Below the pieces are notes generated by a model, which was given only the letters and a program-made list of their open reading frames with translations, made no database searches and had not been told where the DNA came from. From UBA285 sp049970695 (GTDB lineage Archaea; Thermoproteota; Thermoprotei_A; Sulfolobales; Desulfurococcaceae): DNA of 30,906 bases. Position 1 is the first letter of the stretch; each line of letters opens with the position of its first letter. The stretch spans positions 1 through 30,906 of the forward strand of contig JBMFML010000011.1 in assembly GCA_049970695.1 (NCBI GenBank). The letters are read 5' to 3'. Shown in pieces: positions 5,945 to 14,412 of this stretch. The position numbers and the translations under genes are program-made.

Positions 5945-8785
5945 CTAGGCTGGCTTCCCTCTCCTCGCGAGGATGAAAGCTACAATAGCGGCTATAATTG
6001 CTAGGACTGCTACTGCTATTGATGCCGTGACCATGGTCCTCAGCGACTCGACCTCGCTCCTCAGCTTCTCGATTTCCTCGGGCTTTATCATTCCCCTTAC
6101 TTCGCTGATCTGGGTCTGGAGGTCTCTCTTGACTCCCTCTATTTCTAGCCTTACTCTGCCAATCATTTCTGCAATGTACTCTGTTACCGGCGCTATTGTG
6201 ATGTAGTCTTTCTTAATTGTTGGTATGCCAACGATTTTTGAAACCGCTATGAGCGTGACTTCTATTGGCCCTGCAGGCAGCGCTGCCGTGGTCTCTGGGC
6301 TCAGGACTATTCTGTAGTACCCGTCCCTAACGGGCTCTGCGAGACCTGTTAGCTTGCCGCCTGGGTAGACTATTATGTATCTCACGAACTCCATGTAAGC
6401 GAGCTTATATGGCTCGCCTGTTGGTGTCGCAACTCTGATTCCAATTTCGGCTTCGAAACCTGGCACAATCCTGGGCGGAGCCTCAATAGTGAGCGCCGGT
6501 GTTGGCGGTGCTGCGAGCCCTGCGTACCTGTCAGCCGTGTCGATGTACTCCCTGTTAGCCCTAATGGTCACGGTCTTTGCCGCGTAGTCGACTTTGTGCA
6601 GGTAGAACGGCCCAAGACCTATCATGAAGTGGCCGTACTTGTCGTACCAGCTCTTGAGGTTCCTCCACCTTGCAAGTGCCTTGTCTTCGGTTATGTACGC
6701 ACTTAGGACCTCCTTGTACGGCACGTACTTGTTTGCAATGGCCCAGTCTAGGTAGTCTGAGAGTATCTTTAGCGAGGTGCCGCCAATTAGGTTGACTTGG
6801 TCAACTTTTAGTTTTGTAGCCTTAGCTGCACTGAATGCCAGCTTTCCATCTCTCTCGGCCATTGCACCTAGCTCAACTACGTGCCATGCTCCTGGACCAT
6901 AGCTGTAGTACGGCCATATGACTGTTGCTCCGTCTGCAGCTATCCACTCAGCGTCTAAGTACCAGGTGTCGGTGTAGTACTCTATTACTAGCGGGCTGGT
7001 GCTCACTATCTTAATGCCTTTGAATGTTGGGAACCACGCCCTGAAGCTCGGAACAACGCCTTCATCGTATAGTGGGCTACCGCTGCACGCCCTGTCGAAG
7101 GTTATTATGAATGCGTAGATCATGTCCGCTAAGTCAAACGGGCTGCCATCGTGCCACTTGTACTCGCCAGTTAGTATTCTGGGGTCGTAGTACACAACCA
7201 CCTTGGCGGTGGCGTTCTCGAGTGTCTTCGGATCGTAGCCCTTAATGCCGAACAAGGCCTCAACTAGCGTTGCATTTGCCTTAACTTCTCCCACTGTGCG
7301 GATCTTCTTGGCCTGGCAGTCGTAGAGCAGTAGCGCGTCTTCAGGAACCTTTATCTCGTCTACAAAGCTCAAGGTAACCCAGTCGAGGGTCTTAGTCACT
7401 GGCAGGCCCTTCTTTACGTAGACCTCTGCCTTCTGCACTCTGTGAGGCAAGTAGAGGCCGGAGTAGGGGTCTGGCAAAACGGCAGACTCGCCCAGGGCCC
7501 TGATAATCGTCTGGTCGAAGATCCAGTTTGTTCCGCCAACAGGGTTCCATGGCTCAACCAAGATGTTTCTCATCGAAGCCCTTAGAGTTCCACCGACCTT
7601 GTCCTTGATCCTGATAGTGTAAGGCCACAGCCAAGCTCCCGAAACTCCGCCAGCCAAGTCTGACGCGACTTGCACGTATGGCCTCATCGGGAATATTCCT
7701 ATTCTGTTTACCAGGAATATCCTCTGGTTCTCCTCCTTCATTGACAGCCACAGGGCCTTCTTCATTAGCTCGTTTCTCTCCTCTATGCTGGTGAACTTGA
7801 GGTAGTAGAGCTTCTCAGCGACCTCGTAGAACTCGGGCGTGTTTATGTAAGACTGCCACAGCGGCCTCGCCATTCCGAGCTTAGTGTAGAAGAAGCCGAA
7901 GTTGCTACTTTGGTCTCTCGCGACAACAGTTGTAATCCAGCCACCAGTGTATATGTGGAACGGGCCTTCTGCCGGATCAGCCAGTAGCCAGTACCTTGCT
8001 AGGGCTCTTGCATCGCCGTAGTGTCTTATTACAGTGAACCCGAGCTGCTCTAGCTGGGACGAGACGTAGTCGCCGATCTGCTTTCTCAGGTCTTCCGTCC
8101 TGATTAGGAAGATTACGTAGACCTTCTCGCCCTTGTATTTCCACACGCCCGCCTCTAGAGTTGCTCCAAGCCTCAGCATCTCTTCGAAAATCACTGACCT
8201 GGCTTTTTCGAAGTTATACTTGTAGTACTCCTCGATCTCCATTATTACGTCGTAGAATCTGCCGTAGTCTGGGAAGTTAGGCGTGATGGCCGTGTACCTG
8301 GGTACTGCCAGCCCGCCGAATACCTGCTCAGCAAGGAACTCTCTGTTTACAAGCCAGTGCATGGCTTCCCTGATTCTCCTGCTGCAGAACGGGTTGAACA
8401 GTATTTTGCCACTCACTTCTGGGTTGGGGTTAATGCTTGGCTTTGGAAAGACGGGGGTTATTATCTCGCCCTTCTCCGTGGTGTTGCAGACAGTGTTGAA
8501 TGTCAATTCGTAGTATAGGCCGTAAGACACCGTGTAAGATAGTCCAGCGGCCTGTATTCTCTTGAACTGCTCGGGATCTTCTATTGTGTCGTGCCACCAG
8601 TCTATTTCGCCTGCAATCAGCCTCTCGATACCTATGGCTGGAGCGTCCATTTGGAAGATTATTTCGTCAACCCATGGGCCCTTGGGTGCTTGCTGGGCAG
8701 TTGCTGCAGGAGCTAGTGCTACAACTAGGCTTAGTAGTACGAGGACTCCGAGTACTGCTCCAACGACCCTACCCAACCCGCACAC
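5945..8785 (-). CDS. Solute-binding protein of the peptide ABC importer (SBP family 5), membrane-anchored
   Basis: Extracytoplasmic substrate receptor of about 946 aa, much longer than the usual 500-600. A signal peptide (GRVVGAVLGVLVLLSLVVAL, then APAATAQQ) is followed by an SBP_bac_5-type region: VDEIIFQMD, LIAGEIDWWHDT, the REAMHWLVNREFL region, and later the KWHDGSPFDLADMIYAF motif typical of the family. After the receptor domain comes a beta-rich domain (from about TIEAPPRIVPGFEAEIGIRV), then a coiled coil (IEKLRSEVESLRTMV) and a C-terminal transmembrane helix ending ARRGKPA, so the protein is tethered on a stalk. I choose GTG 8785 because a TATA box 26-30 bp upstream predicts a leaderless start there; longer in-frame starts up to 8914 lie upstream of that promoter. 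Substrate unknown. Confidence 0.9.
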   Translation of the reverse strand: MCGLGRVVGAVLGVLVLLSLVVALAPAATAQQAPKGPWVDEIIFQMDAPAIGIERLIAGEIDWWHDTIEDPEQFKRIQAAGLSYTVSYGLYYELTFNTVCNTTEKGEIITPVFPKPSINPNPEVSGKILFNPFCSRRIREAMHWLVNREFLAEQVFGGLAVPRYTAITPNFPDYGRFYDVIMEIEEYYKYNFEKARSVIFEEMLRLGATLEAGVWKYKGEKVYVIFLIRTEDLRKQIGDYVSSQLEQLGFTVIRHYGDARALARYWLLADPAEGPFHIYTGGWITTVVARDQSSNFGFFYTKLGMARPLWQSYINTPEFYEVAEKLYYLKFTSIEERNELMKKALWLSMKEENQRIFLVNRIGIFPMRPYVQVASDLAGGVSGAWLWPYTIRIKDKVGGTLRASMRNILVEPWNPVGGTNWIFDQTIIRALGESAVLPDPYSGLYLPHRVQKAEVYVKKGLPVTKTLDWVTLSFVDEIKVPEDALLLYDCQAKKIRTVGEVKANATLVEALFGIKGYDPKTLENATAKVVVYYDPRILTGEYKWHDGSPFDLADMIYAFIITFDRACSGSPLYDEGVVPSFRAWFPTFKGIKIVSTSPLVIEYYTDTWYLDAEWIAADGATVIWPYYSYGPGAWHVVELGAMAERDGKLAFSAAKATKLKVDQVNLIGGTSLKILSDYLDWAIANKYVPYKEVLSAYITEDKALARWRNLKSWYDKYGHFMIGLGPFYLHKVDYAAKTVTIRANREYIDTADRYAGLAAPPTPALTIEAPPRIVPGFEAEIGIRVATPTGEPYKLAYMEFVRYIIVYPGGKLTGLAEPVRDGYYRIVLSPETTAALPAGPIEVTLIAVSKIVGIPTIKKDYITIAPVTEYIAEMIGRVRLEIEGVKRDLQTQISEVRGMIKPEEIEKLRSEVESLRTMVTASIAVAVLAIIAAIVAFILARRGKPA

Positions 8786-8808
8786 CCCAGTGTTTAAGAA
8801 GAGGCCGA

Positions 8809-8819
8809 GGCTTATAAGC
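8809..8819 (-). promoter_or_regulatory. TATA box for the binding-protein gene
   Basis: The minus strand reads GCTTATAAGCC. Its centre is about 30 bp from the GTG at 8785, predicting a leaderless or nearly leaderless mRNA. It lies back to back with the plus-strand element at 8842-8851. Confidence 0.6.
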
Positions 8820-8841
8820 ATTAAAACTGTTAGGAAACACA

Positions 8842-8851
8842 TTAAATTTAA
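8842..8851 (+). promoter_or_regulatory. AT-rich TATA-like element for the divergent membrane protein gene
   Basis: ATTAAATTTA lies upstream of the plus-strand gene. Initiation would fall near 8873, which argues against using TTG 8861 as the start and favours TTG 8888 or ATG 8936. Confidence 0.35.
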
Positions 8852-8887
8852 ATTGTAAAATTGGCTCAAGCTTGTGCGGAGATCGCC

Positions 8888-9376
8888 TTGCCAACACGTG
8901 AAAGGAGCCTGCAAAGGAGGCGGCGCCCACCGCTGATGCTCGCTGTACTCGTGTTGTTCGTCATTTCCGCTGGGGCCTTAGTAGCCTACTGGATCTTAAC
9001 GGGGCTGGGCAGTAAGGAGCGCGAGAGCTCTTGGAGCACAGAGCGTGCTGCTCTTCCAGGAGAAGTCGTCGTAATTAGTGCTTATGTCTTATGCTACAGC
9101 TACGAGGAGCGTAACGGCTCTCTGCTAGCGCTAGGCGACTGCGAGCTAGTAATTGACGTGCTGAACAATAGCACGCACGAGCTACTCGTTTACGGCGTTG
9201 TCCTCCCCGATGCCGGGGTCAGCGTGCTAGTAAACAAGACCATTCAGCCAGGCAAGGCAGAGAGGCTGGTAGGACGCTTCAGCCTCGCAACTGCAACGCC
9301 GGTAGAGCGGCTCCTGCGGGGCTACCTCGTGACCTCAGCTGGGAGAGTGAGAGTAGAGTTCAGTATTCCTGCGTAG
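8888..9376 (+). CDS. Single-pass membrane protein with an extracytoplasmic beta-rich domain, unknown
   Basis: Not recognised. A basic N-terminus (RERSLQRRRRPP) precedes one hydrophobic helix (LMLAVLVLFVISAGALVAYW). About 115 mostly beta-forming residues follow, with two Cys (YVLCYSYEE and LGDCELV) that could form a disulfide and an NST/NKT-type sequon pair, so the C-terminal part should face outside. The start is uncertain: TTG 8861, TTG 8888 and ATG 8936 are in frame. I prefer 8888 because the predicted transcription start lies near 8873. It is divergent from the binding-protein gene, sharing its promoter region, and convergent with the export-family gene 10 bp downstream. A pilin-like or transporter-accessory role is possible but unsupported. 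Confidence 0.65.
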   Translation: MPTRERSLQRRRRPPLMLAVLVLFVISAGALVAYWILTGLGSKERESSWSTERAALPGEVVVISAYVLCYSYEERNGSLLALGDCELVIDVLNNSTHELLVYGVVLPDAGVSVLVNKTIQPGKAERLVGRFSLATATPVERLLRGYLVTSAGRVRVEFSIPA

Positions 9377-9386
9377 AGGATTTGGG

Positions 9387-9890
9387 CTAGAGGAGGAACA
9401 GCCTCTTAAGCAGTTCTAGGCCCGCGTAGGACGCTGCAAAGACTAGAAGAGAGGCCCCTGCAACACCTGCTGCTATTGCTGTGATTGCTTTTTTCCTGTC
9501 CATTCCCAGGACAAATGCTATTAGCGTACCGGTCCACGCGCCAGTAGCAGGCAGTGGAACGGCCACGAACACTGCTAGCGCCGTGTAGCTCGCCTTCCCC
9601 AGCTTACCTGCCCTCCTTCTACCAAGAGAAAGCAGCCAGCTGTAGGCAGACTTAACGAAGCCGGGCGCAAGCCTGCTCTTAACGGCCCTGTCCAGTAGGT
9701 CTAGCAGCTTGTATCCCACGACGGGGACGACCATGTTCGACAGCGTTGAGACAATAACCCCCAGTGCCAAGTCCCAGTGGGAGTTCGAGAGCGCCACAAC
9801 TAGTGGTATGGCCCCTCGAACCTCTGAAATGGGAGCTATTGCGAGCAGGGCAGCCAAGAGCAGTACTTCTACTTTCAAAGAGCCCACCAA
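9387..9890 (-). CDS. Small multidrug-export (Sm_multidrug_ex, COG2426-type) membrane protein
   Basis: Integral membrane protein of about 167 aa. The family hallmarks are visible: PISEVRGAIPLVVAL near the N-terminus (the PxxExRGAIP motif) and VAVPLPATGAWTGTLIAFVLG in the second half, inside a repeat-like set of hydrophobic helices. The name of the family reflects early annotation; the transported substrate is not established. The TTG at 9890 or the GTG one codon later is about 26 bp from a TATA box, implying a leaderless mRNA. The 3' end lies 10 bp from the convergent neighbour. Confidence 0.85.
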   Translation of the reverse strand: MVGSLKVEVLLLAALLAIAPISEVRGAIPLVVALSNSHWDLALGVIVSTLSNMVVPVVGYKLLDLLDRAVKSRLAPGFVKSAYSWLLSLGRRRAGKLGKASYTALAVFVAVPLPATGAWTGTLIAFVLGMDRKKAITAIAAGVAGASLLVFAASYAGLELLKRLFLL

Positions 9891-9910
9891 ACCGCATTGA
9901 ACCCGGCGGC

Positions 9911-9921
9911 GAGCTTATATG
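9911..9921 (-). promoter_or_regulatory. TATA box for the Sm_multidrug_ex gene
   Basis: The minus strand reads GCATATAAGC, centred about 26 bp before the TTG/GTG start, so the transcript is predicted to be leaderless. Confidence 0.55.
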
Positions 9922-9983
9922 CCCCTAGACTTGGCAGTAGGCTCTGATGAGCTAAGGACGTCGATGCAGCACCAGGCCGAAAC

Positions 9984-10865
9984 TCATTGAAGCACGAGCT
10001 CCTCCGACGACTCCACCACGCGGAGTAGCCCGAAGACCCGCCTCTCGGCCACTAGCTTTAACTTCAGCCGAGGCGCTATGGGGACTTGCGCCTCGCTTGC
10101 TAGTTCCACTAGCTCCTCGAAGCCAAGCCCTTCTTTGCTACCCAGGAATAGCCTGGTTGTAAGCGGATACTTTAGCGTGTTCTCCACGCGCCCAGCCCCC
10201 GAGGCTTCTACAAGCACGGTGCAGTGCTTTAGGGGCTTCTCTGAGCAGAGCAGAAGCCTAACTAGCTTCACGCGCTCCGACCGCGCCGGCTGCCCAGGGG
10301 TTAGCCAGTCTAGGCGGGCTTCTACAAGCCCCTTGCTTACTGAAATAGCTGCGTGAATGCTGAGGCCTTGATTAGCTAGGCTGACAACTCCACGAGTATT
10401 GATCCTTGCTGTATCAAAGCAGGCCAGCACCAAGCCGCTGTACTCGCCTTGCTTTATCATTACAGCTGGCAGTTCCACGTAGAGGTAGCCATGCCCTCTC
10501 ACTACCGTGGGGGGAGACCTGCAGACTTCAGCTAGTGGAACAACCCTGGCTTCCCTGGCCTCTCCGAGCTTTACCCACTTCGTGGCTACCGATACTCCAC
10601 CGAAAACGCTCACAAAGCGCCTGTACTGATAGTGCCCGTGCTCGACGAGCACTTCGCTGGGCAGTATTATGCTGTAGCGTGTCAGCTTCACTTCTAACTT
10701 GAGCTTGTCCAGGGCGCTGGGCCCTGCTCTTGGTGCTACTCTTCTACGTCTCCACGCGTACAAAAGGCATGCCAGGGTGGCGACAAGCACTACTACTAGT
10801 AGCTGGGCAGTGGAGCTGTCGATAAGGCCCAGCTCGGAGCCGGAGAGGGCGGGCAAGACGGACAC
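9984..10865 (-). CDS. Single-pass membrane protein with a large domain of unknown function
   Basis: Unrecognised, 293 aa. One transmembrane helix near residues 20-40 (AQLLVVVLVATLACLLYAW) is followed by an RRRR stop-transfer sequence, so the remaining 250 residues are probably cytoplasmic. That part is beta-rich and has no obvious catalytic motif; it contains a few Cys (VCRSP, LACFD, LLCSE, KHCTV). It starts with GTG immediately after the stop codon of the HD-domain gene, with zero spacing, so it is almost certainly co-translated with it. The tight coupling suggests a membrane tether or regulator for the phosphohydrolase, which is inference. Confidence 0.7.
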   Translation of the reverse strand: MSVLPALSGSELGLIDSSTAQLLVVVLVATLACLLYAWRRRRVAPRAGPSALDKLKLEVKLTRYSIILPSEVLVEHGHYQYRRFVSVFGGVSVATKWVKLGEAREARVVPLAEVCRSPPTVVRGHGYLYVELPAVMIKQGEYSGLVLACFDTARINTRGVVSLANQGLSIHAAISVSKGLVEARLDWLTPGQPARSERVKLVRLLLCSEKPLKHCTVLVEASGAGRVENTLKYPLTTRLFLGSKEGLGFEELVELASEAQVPIAPRLKLKLVAERRVFGLLRVVESSEELVLQ

Positions 10866-12455
10866 TTAGCTCGTCTCTGGTGCCTCTTCCCTTTTTCCGT
10901 AAACCACGCTACTTATTACGCCTTTCGAAATCGCAATGGCTTTTGAGAGGTCTGCATTACTCAAGTTCTTGTAGACGTCTCTACTAACGTAGATCGTGAC
11001 CAGGGCCTCCGGCTTTAGCCCCGTCTTTTCCGCAAACTCGCCTAGGTTTATCGACTCTGTGTACACCACTCTGCCGTCTTTTACATCGACTACTTCAATA
11101 GTACTCGCTATCTCGGCTCCAGCCGATGGGTACACGTCTATCTTGTCTACTACGACCTCGACGTCGCTCACACTAACGCCCTTGTGCGCGAGCTCGCTCG
11201 CCACTTCTTCCTTTATCTTCCTCTTAACGACTTCCTGAACTATTTCGCTGGAGATCGCGCGAGCTTCTCTCAAGTCGTATGTTAGCCGCACTACTTGCTT
11301 CCACGGCGGCTTTCGCTTGTAGAAAATGGATTCGAGCGCCTTCTTTGCCTGCTGCTTGTCTTCGCACTCGTACTCGCTGAGGCTAGCGAAGAGCAGTTCC
11401 TGCAGTTTTGAGTAAATGGAGTGGTCCGTGAGCTTTAAGTACTCGGCAGCCCCCTCGGGCTGCTCTAAGACCCTCTCTAGGATGCTGGTAATGTAGCTCT
11501 TCACGCAGTGAAGCAGGCTACCAATAGTCTCTATAAATGCAACGTTGACTGGGTGTAGGTAGACGTACTTGTACATGAGCTTTCTTGCATCAAACATCCT
11601 GGCAATCTCGTCTAGGACCTTTGAAGCCACTGCTATAGCTGGCTTCCCACCTCTCTTCAAGACGTAGGAGTTCCTGATTATCCAGTCATCGTTTATTTCG
11701 CCTATCGGAACGCCAGTGAAGTAGCTGTCCCTCTTCAAGTAGTCCATTATATCGCTCGTGTAGACGTAGTCTCTCACAACCATCCTGGTTATAGTTCCCA
11801 AGTCGCTGCTGCGCTCAGGCTCGAAGAAGTCGCTGCCGCTCAGCAGACCCTTCGATAACAGCTCTGTAAACCTCTTCATGCCCCGCGGGGGCTTCATGCC
11901 CGCATCTAGCAGGTCCAGCAAGACCTCCACGTCTACGCCAAAGCTCGCCTTCTCCTCCGAGAAGGCCTTTTTAATCAGGTCCCTCAGGGCGTTTCTGTAG
12001 ATCAAGTAGCCCACTACTTCGTGGTTTCCAACCCTGTAGCCCAGGAAGGACTTGTTTGCATAGACGTGCTTGTCGAATGCGTGGCTAAAGGGGCCGTGCC
12101 CGATGTCGTGCAAGAGCCCGAGAAGCCTAGCGGCAAACACTGCCTCGCGGTAGTGCTTTAACTCGAGGCCTTCACCCACTACCACGGACCTTAGCAAGTG
12201 CGTGATGTACTTGTAAGACAGGTGCATGACGCCGAGGGCATGGGAAAACCTCGTGTGCGTTGCGCCGGGGTAGACGAAGTGGGCCGCCTGCAGCTGGTAT
12301 ATGTACCTGAGCCTCTGGAGAGCCCAGGAGTCTATGACGGCCCCCTCCGAGCTCTTTACGAAGTCTATGTAGCCGTAAATGGGGTCTCGGACCTGCCCAG
12401 TAAAGGGCGTGAAGAGCCAGGGCGCGTGCTCTTCCAGCGGGGCTTCTGAGCTCAA
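10866..12455 (-). CDS. HD-domain phosphohydrolase of the COG1078 / SAMHD1-like type
   Basis: 529-aa cytoplasmic protein related to SAMHD1 and bacterial dGTPases, which hydrolyse dNTPs to nucleoside and triphosphate. The N-terminal part has the family opening (VRDPIYGYI, then the LQRLRYIYQL region). The metal ligands are in HTRFSHALGV (His at about 72) and LLHDIGHGPFSHAFD (His-Asp at about 116-117). The fourth ligand is probably the Asp in SDIMDYLKRDSYFTG, which also resembles SAMHD1's DYFARD. The C-terminal 200 residues are charged and not recognised. It starts at TTG 12455 with GGTGGT upstream. Whether the substrate is dNTPs or another nucleotide cannot be told from sequence. The downstream membrane protein begins exactly at its stop. 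Confidence 0.85.
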   Translation of the reverse strand: MSSEAPLEEHAPWLFTPFTGQVRDPIYGYIDFVKSSEGAVIDSWALQRLRYIYQLQAAHFVYPGATHTRFSHALGVMHLSYKYITHLLRSVVVGEGLELKHYREAVFAARLLGLLHDIGHGPFSHAFDKHVYANKSFLGYRVGNHEVVGYLIYRNALRDLIKKAFSEEKASFGVDVEVLLDLLDAGMKPPRGMKRFTELLSKGLLSGSDFFEPERSSDLGTITRMVVRDYVYTSDIMDYLKRDSYFTGVPIGEINDDWIIRNSYVLKRGGKPAIAVASKVLDEIARMFDARKLMYKYVYLHPVNVAFIETIGSLLHCVKSYITSILERVLEQPEGAAEYLKLTDHSIYSKLQELLFASLSEYECEDKQQAKKALESIFYKRKPPWKQVVRLTYDLREARAISSEIVQEVVKRKIKEEVASELAHKGVSVSDVEVVVDKIDVYPSAGAEIASTIEVVDVKDGRVVYTESINLGEFAEKTGLKPEALVTIYVSRDVYKNLSNADLSKAIAISKGVISSVVYGKREEAPETS

Positions 12456-12576
12456 AAAGCACCACCGCGCTTAGCCGGTAGACTAGTGCTCAGCTCAGCG
12501 CAGAGCGCTATGTCGTAGTTTTTGCCAAAGCCCTAATAAGCACGCTGCTCCGCAACCGAATGGCTCCAAGTGGGCA

Positions 12577-12783
12577 CTACGCGAGAGCCTGCTTGGGCTT
12601 AGCGTAAGGGTCTTCGAGGAAGAAGCCCTGCCTGCACTTAGGGCATATAACTAAGACAGGCCTCTCTCTTTCTTCGGGCTCGACTCTCGAGTCGTAGACA
12701 AAGAGCGTGACTTCATACATGTAGTAGAAGTCCGGTGCCTCGCCTTCAAAGCCGCAGTGGGGGCACTTGAGCTTCTTCGCCAA
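12577..12783 (-). CDS. Small zinc-ribbon protein
   Basis: 68-aa protein with two Cys pairs, CPHCGFEG near the N-terminus and ICPKCRQGFF about 40 residues later, which fits one zinc ribbon. The segment between (YMYEVTLFVYDSRVEPEERE) and the Lys-rich tail have no recognised function. The TTG start is preceded by GGAGGCG at 8 nt and a TATA box about 43 bp upstream. It stands as its own unit between the HD gene and the pterin cluster. A role in transcription or RNA binding is typical for such ribbons but unproven here. Confidence 0.75.
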   Translation of the reverse strand: MAKKLKCPHCGFEGEAPDFYYMYEVTLFVYDSRVEPEERERPVLVICPKCRQGFFLEDPYAKPKQALA

Positions 12784-12819
12784 GGCTCAAACGCCTCCAG
12801 CTATGTTTCTGGATTCCGT

Positions 12820-12831
12820 CTCTATAATATG
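12820..12831 (-). promoter_or_regulatory. TATA box for the zinc-ribbon gene
   Basis: The minus strand reads ACATATTATAGA. Initiation is predicted near 12800, giving a 17-nt leader that contains the GGAGGCG ribosome-binding site. Confidence 0.5.
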
Positions 12832-12882
12832 TTATCCACCACGCTGCCGCCTACCGAACGGCCTTCTAGGCGCTGAAAGAGC

Positions 12883-14412
12883 TTAGAAGAGGTCTCTGTC
12901 CTGCTCGTAGTTCCTGCCCAGCTTCAGCGCGGCCTCGGCTTTGGCCAGCTCGTAGCCGAGGTAGAAGAAGTGGTCTGCTCTGCTAGCAAGCCCCCTCTCT
13001 ACTATGGCTTTAAGTATTGCGTAGGGGTTCTCGCCCCTTATTTCAACAGTAGGGGCCTCTGCGCCGTACTCGTAGTGCTGTACAACGATTTCGCCGTTCA
13101 CGTAGTCAACGGCTATTTTGAAGTACCCCCTCGGATCGGGCGCCCACGAGTGCTTTTCCACTGCCTTTACAACGAGCGGGGCCCTTGGCAGCTCCGGCGT
13201 GTACAGCTTCTTGCTCTTGAGAAGGAGGAGCTCGATGGCCGTGTCCTTCGGGGGCTTCTTCAGCTCTCGTGCAACAACCGCCATGTCGAGGGCTCTGCGC
13301 AGCTCTCTTACGCAACCACGGGTTTTCGCGCTGGCCTCCGTGGTCAAGTACAGCTCTATGCCCACTTCAACGCCTATGAAGGCTAGGAGCGCGTTTAGGC
13401 CATGGCTATCGACATCCGAGAGCTCCGTTACGTTGCCCACCCCCATTAGAACCGGCGCGGGGGAAGCCTTTTTCAGCTCGAGGTAAGCCCTCATGGACTC
13501 TGCCAGGCCCTGGAGTGGAGGCGAGAGAACCGGGTCGAGCACCAGCTTGCTAAAGCCGTGCTTCCTCGCCTTCTCTAGTGCTCCGAGGAGCTCTTCAACC
13601 CTCTCTTCGCACTTGCCCTGGCTAGCCGTCAAGACCACTGGCTTGTCTCTAAGCACGCCGCCGTGCTTTACTAGCCAGTCAACGTTGCCTGCTGGAAAGC
13701 TCGTAATGAAGTCCACGGCGCCGGCGAGCTCCACGACTAGGCTGGGGTCCGCCGCGTCGAGCCCCAGGGGCTTTGAGACCTCCCTCCTCAAAGCTTCGAT
13801 GAACTCCAGCACGGTGCTCGCGTCAACGCCCTCGCCGACTCCAATAGACACGAGGTCTGCAGACTCAGCCGCCCTCCTCCAGTGAGCGGGGAGCACTTCG
13901 CCTCTACCGAGTAAGTACAGCTCGAAGATGACTAGTGGGTAGTGCGGGCTGACAGGGGCCTCTCTAATGTTGAAGTGCCTCTCTGCAGCAGCCCTCGCCC
14001 TGGCCTTTTCAAGGACTTCTCGCTCAATTGCAGCTCTATGCTCAAGTAGCAGCTCGTCTGCGGGTTGAGTGGGCGAGAGCTCTGCACCACTCAGCAGGGC
14101 CTTTACGGCGAGCAGTATGTCACCCGCGTGCTTAGGCCCCTTTACAACGCGAAGCCCCAGAGCGCTCGAGAGCCCTGATGCATCCCCCTTGGTGTAGCCC
14201 GGTATCATGACGACGTCTGCGCCTGCGAGGACTTCTGCGTGCTTGGGCAGCTCGCGCTCGAGGTATTCCGTAGTCATCATTGCTGCCACTGGAATGGGCA
14301 GGCAAAGCACTCTTGCTTCTACGCCGAGCTCTCTTTCCAGCTTCTCGGCGATTTCCTCGATGAGCCTGCAGGCCGCTCTACCCGTTACAAGGACCAGCTT
14401 CAGCTTCTTCAA
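12883..14412 (-). CDS. Dihydropteroate synthase-related protein (archaeal, MJ0107/TIGR00284 type)
   Basis: About 509 aa. The N-terminal half starts LKLVLVTGRAACRLIEEIAEKL and contains a Rossmann-like segment (ADVVMIPGYTKGD), as in the archaeal two-domain family. The C-terminal half is TIM-barrel, DHPS-like: PLGLDAADPSLVVELAGAVD, LVLDPVLSPPL, VLMGVGNVTELSDVDSHGLN and YLTTEASAKTRG, the last two being family signatures. It is thought to act in making the arylamine-pterin bond or a related step of methanopterin-type cofactors; direct biochemistry is thin. I prefer TTG 14412, with GGTGGG 5 nt upstream; TTG 14442 is the longer choice. It overlaps the flavoprotein gene, within the mptE-mptD-dmrX-like series. 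Confidence 0.85.
   Translation of the reverse strand: MKKLKLVLVTGRAACRLIEEIAEKLERELGVEARVLCLPIPVAAMMTTEYLERELPKHAEVLAGADVVMIPGYTKGDASGLSSALGLRVVKGPKHAGDILLAVKALLSGAELSPTQPADELLLEHRAAIEREVLEKARARAAAERHFNIREAPVSPHYPLVIFELYLLGRGEVLPAHWRRAAESADLVSIGVGEGVDASTVLEFIEALRREVSKPLGLDAADPSLVVELAGAVDFITSFPAGNVDWLVKHGGVLRDKPVVLTASQGKCEERVEELLGALEKARKHGFSKLVLDPVLSPPLQGLAESMRAYLELKKASPAPVLMGVGNVTELSDVDSHGLNALLAFIGVEVGIELYLTTEASAKTRGCVRELRRALDMAVVARELKKPPKDTAIELLLLKSKKLYTPELPRAPLVVKAVEKHSWAPDPRGYFKIAVDYVNGEIVVQHYEYGAEAPTVEIRGENPYAILKAIVERGLASRADHFFYLGYELAKAEAALKLGRNYEQDRDLF

Noticed and set aside
9941..9990. C/D-box-like guide RNA on the plus strand (CTGATGA near 9944)
   Set aside because: No proper D box (CTGA) or D'/C' spacing; the nearby TATA is better explained by the minus-strand gene.
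10078..10356. Plus-strand open frames inside the 9984-10865 gene
   Set aside because: Shadow of the opposite strand; no start signal or recognisable similarity.
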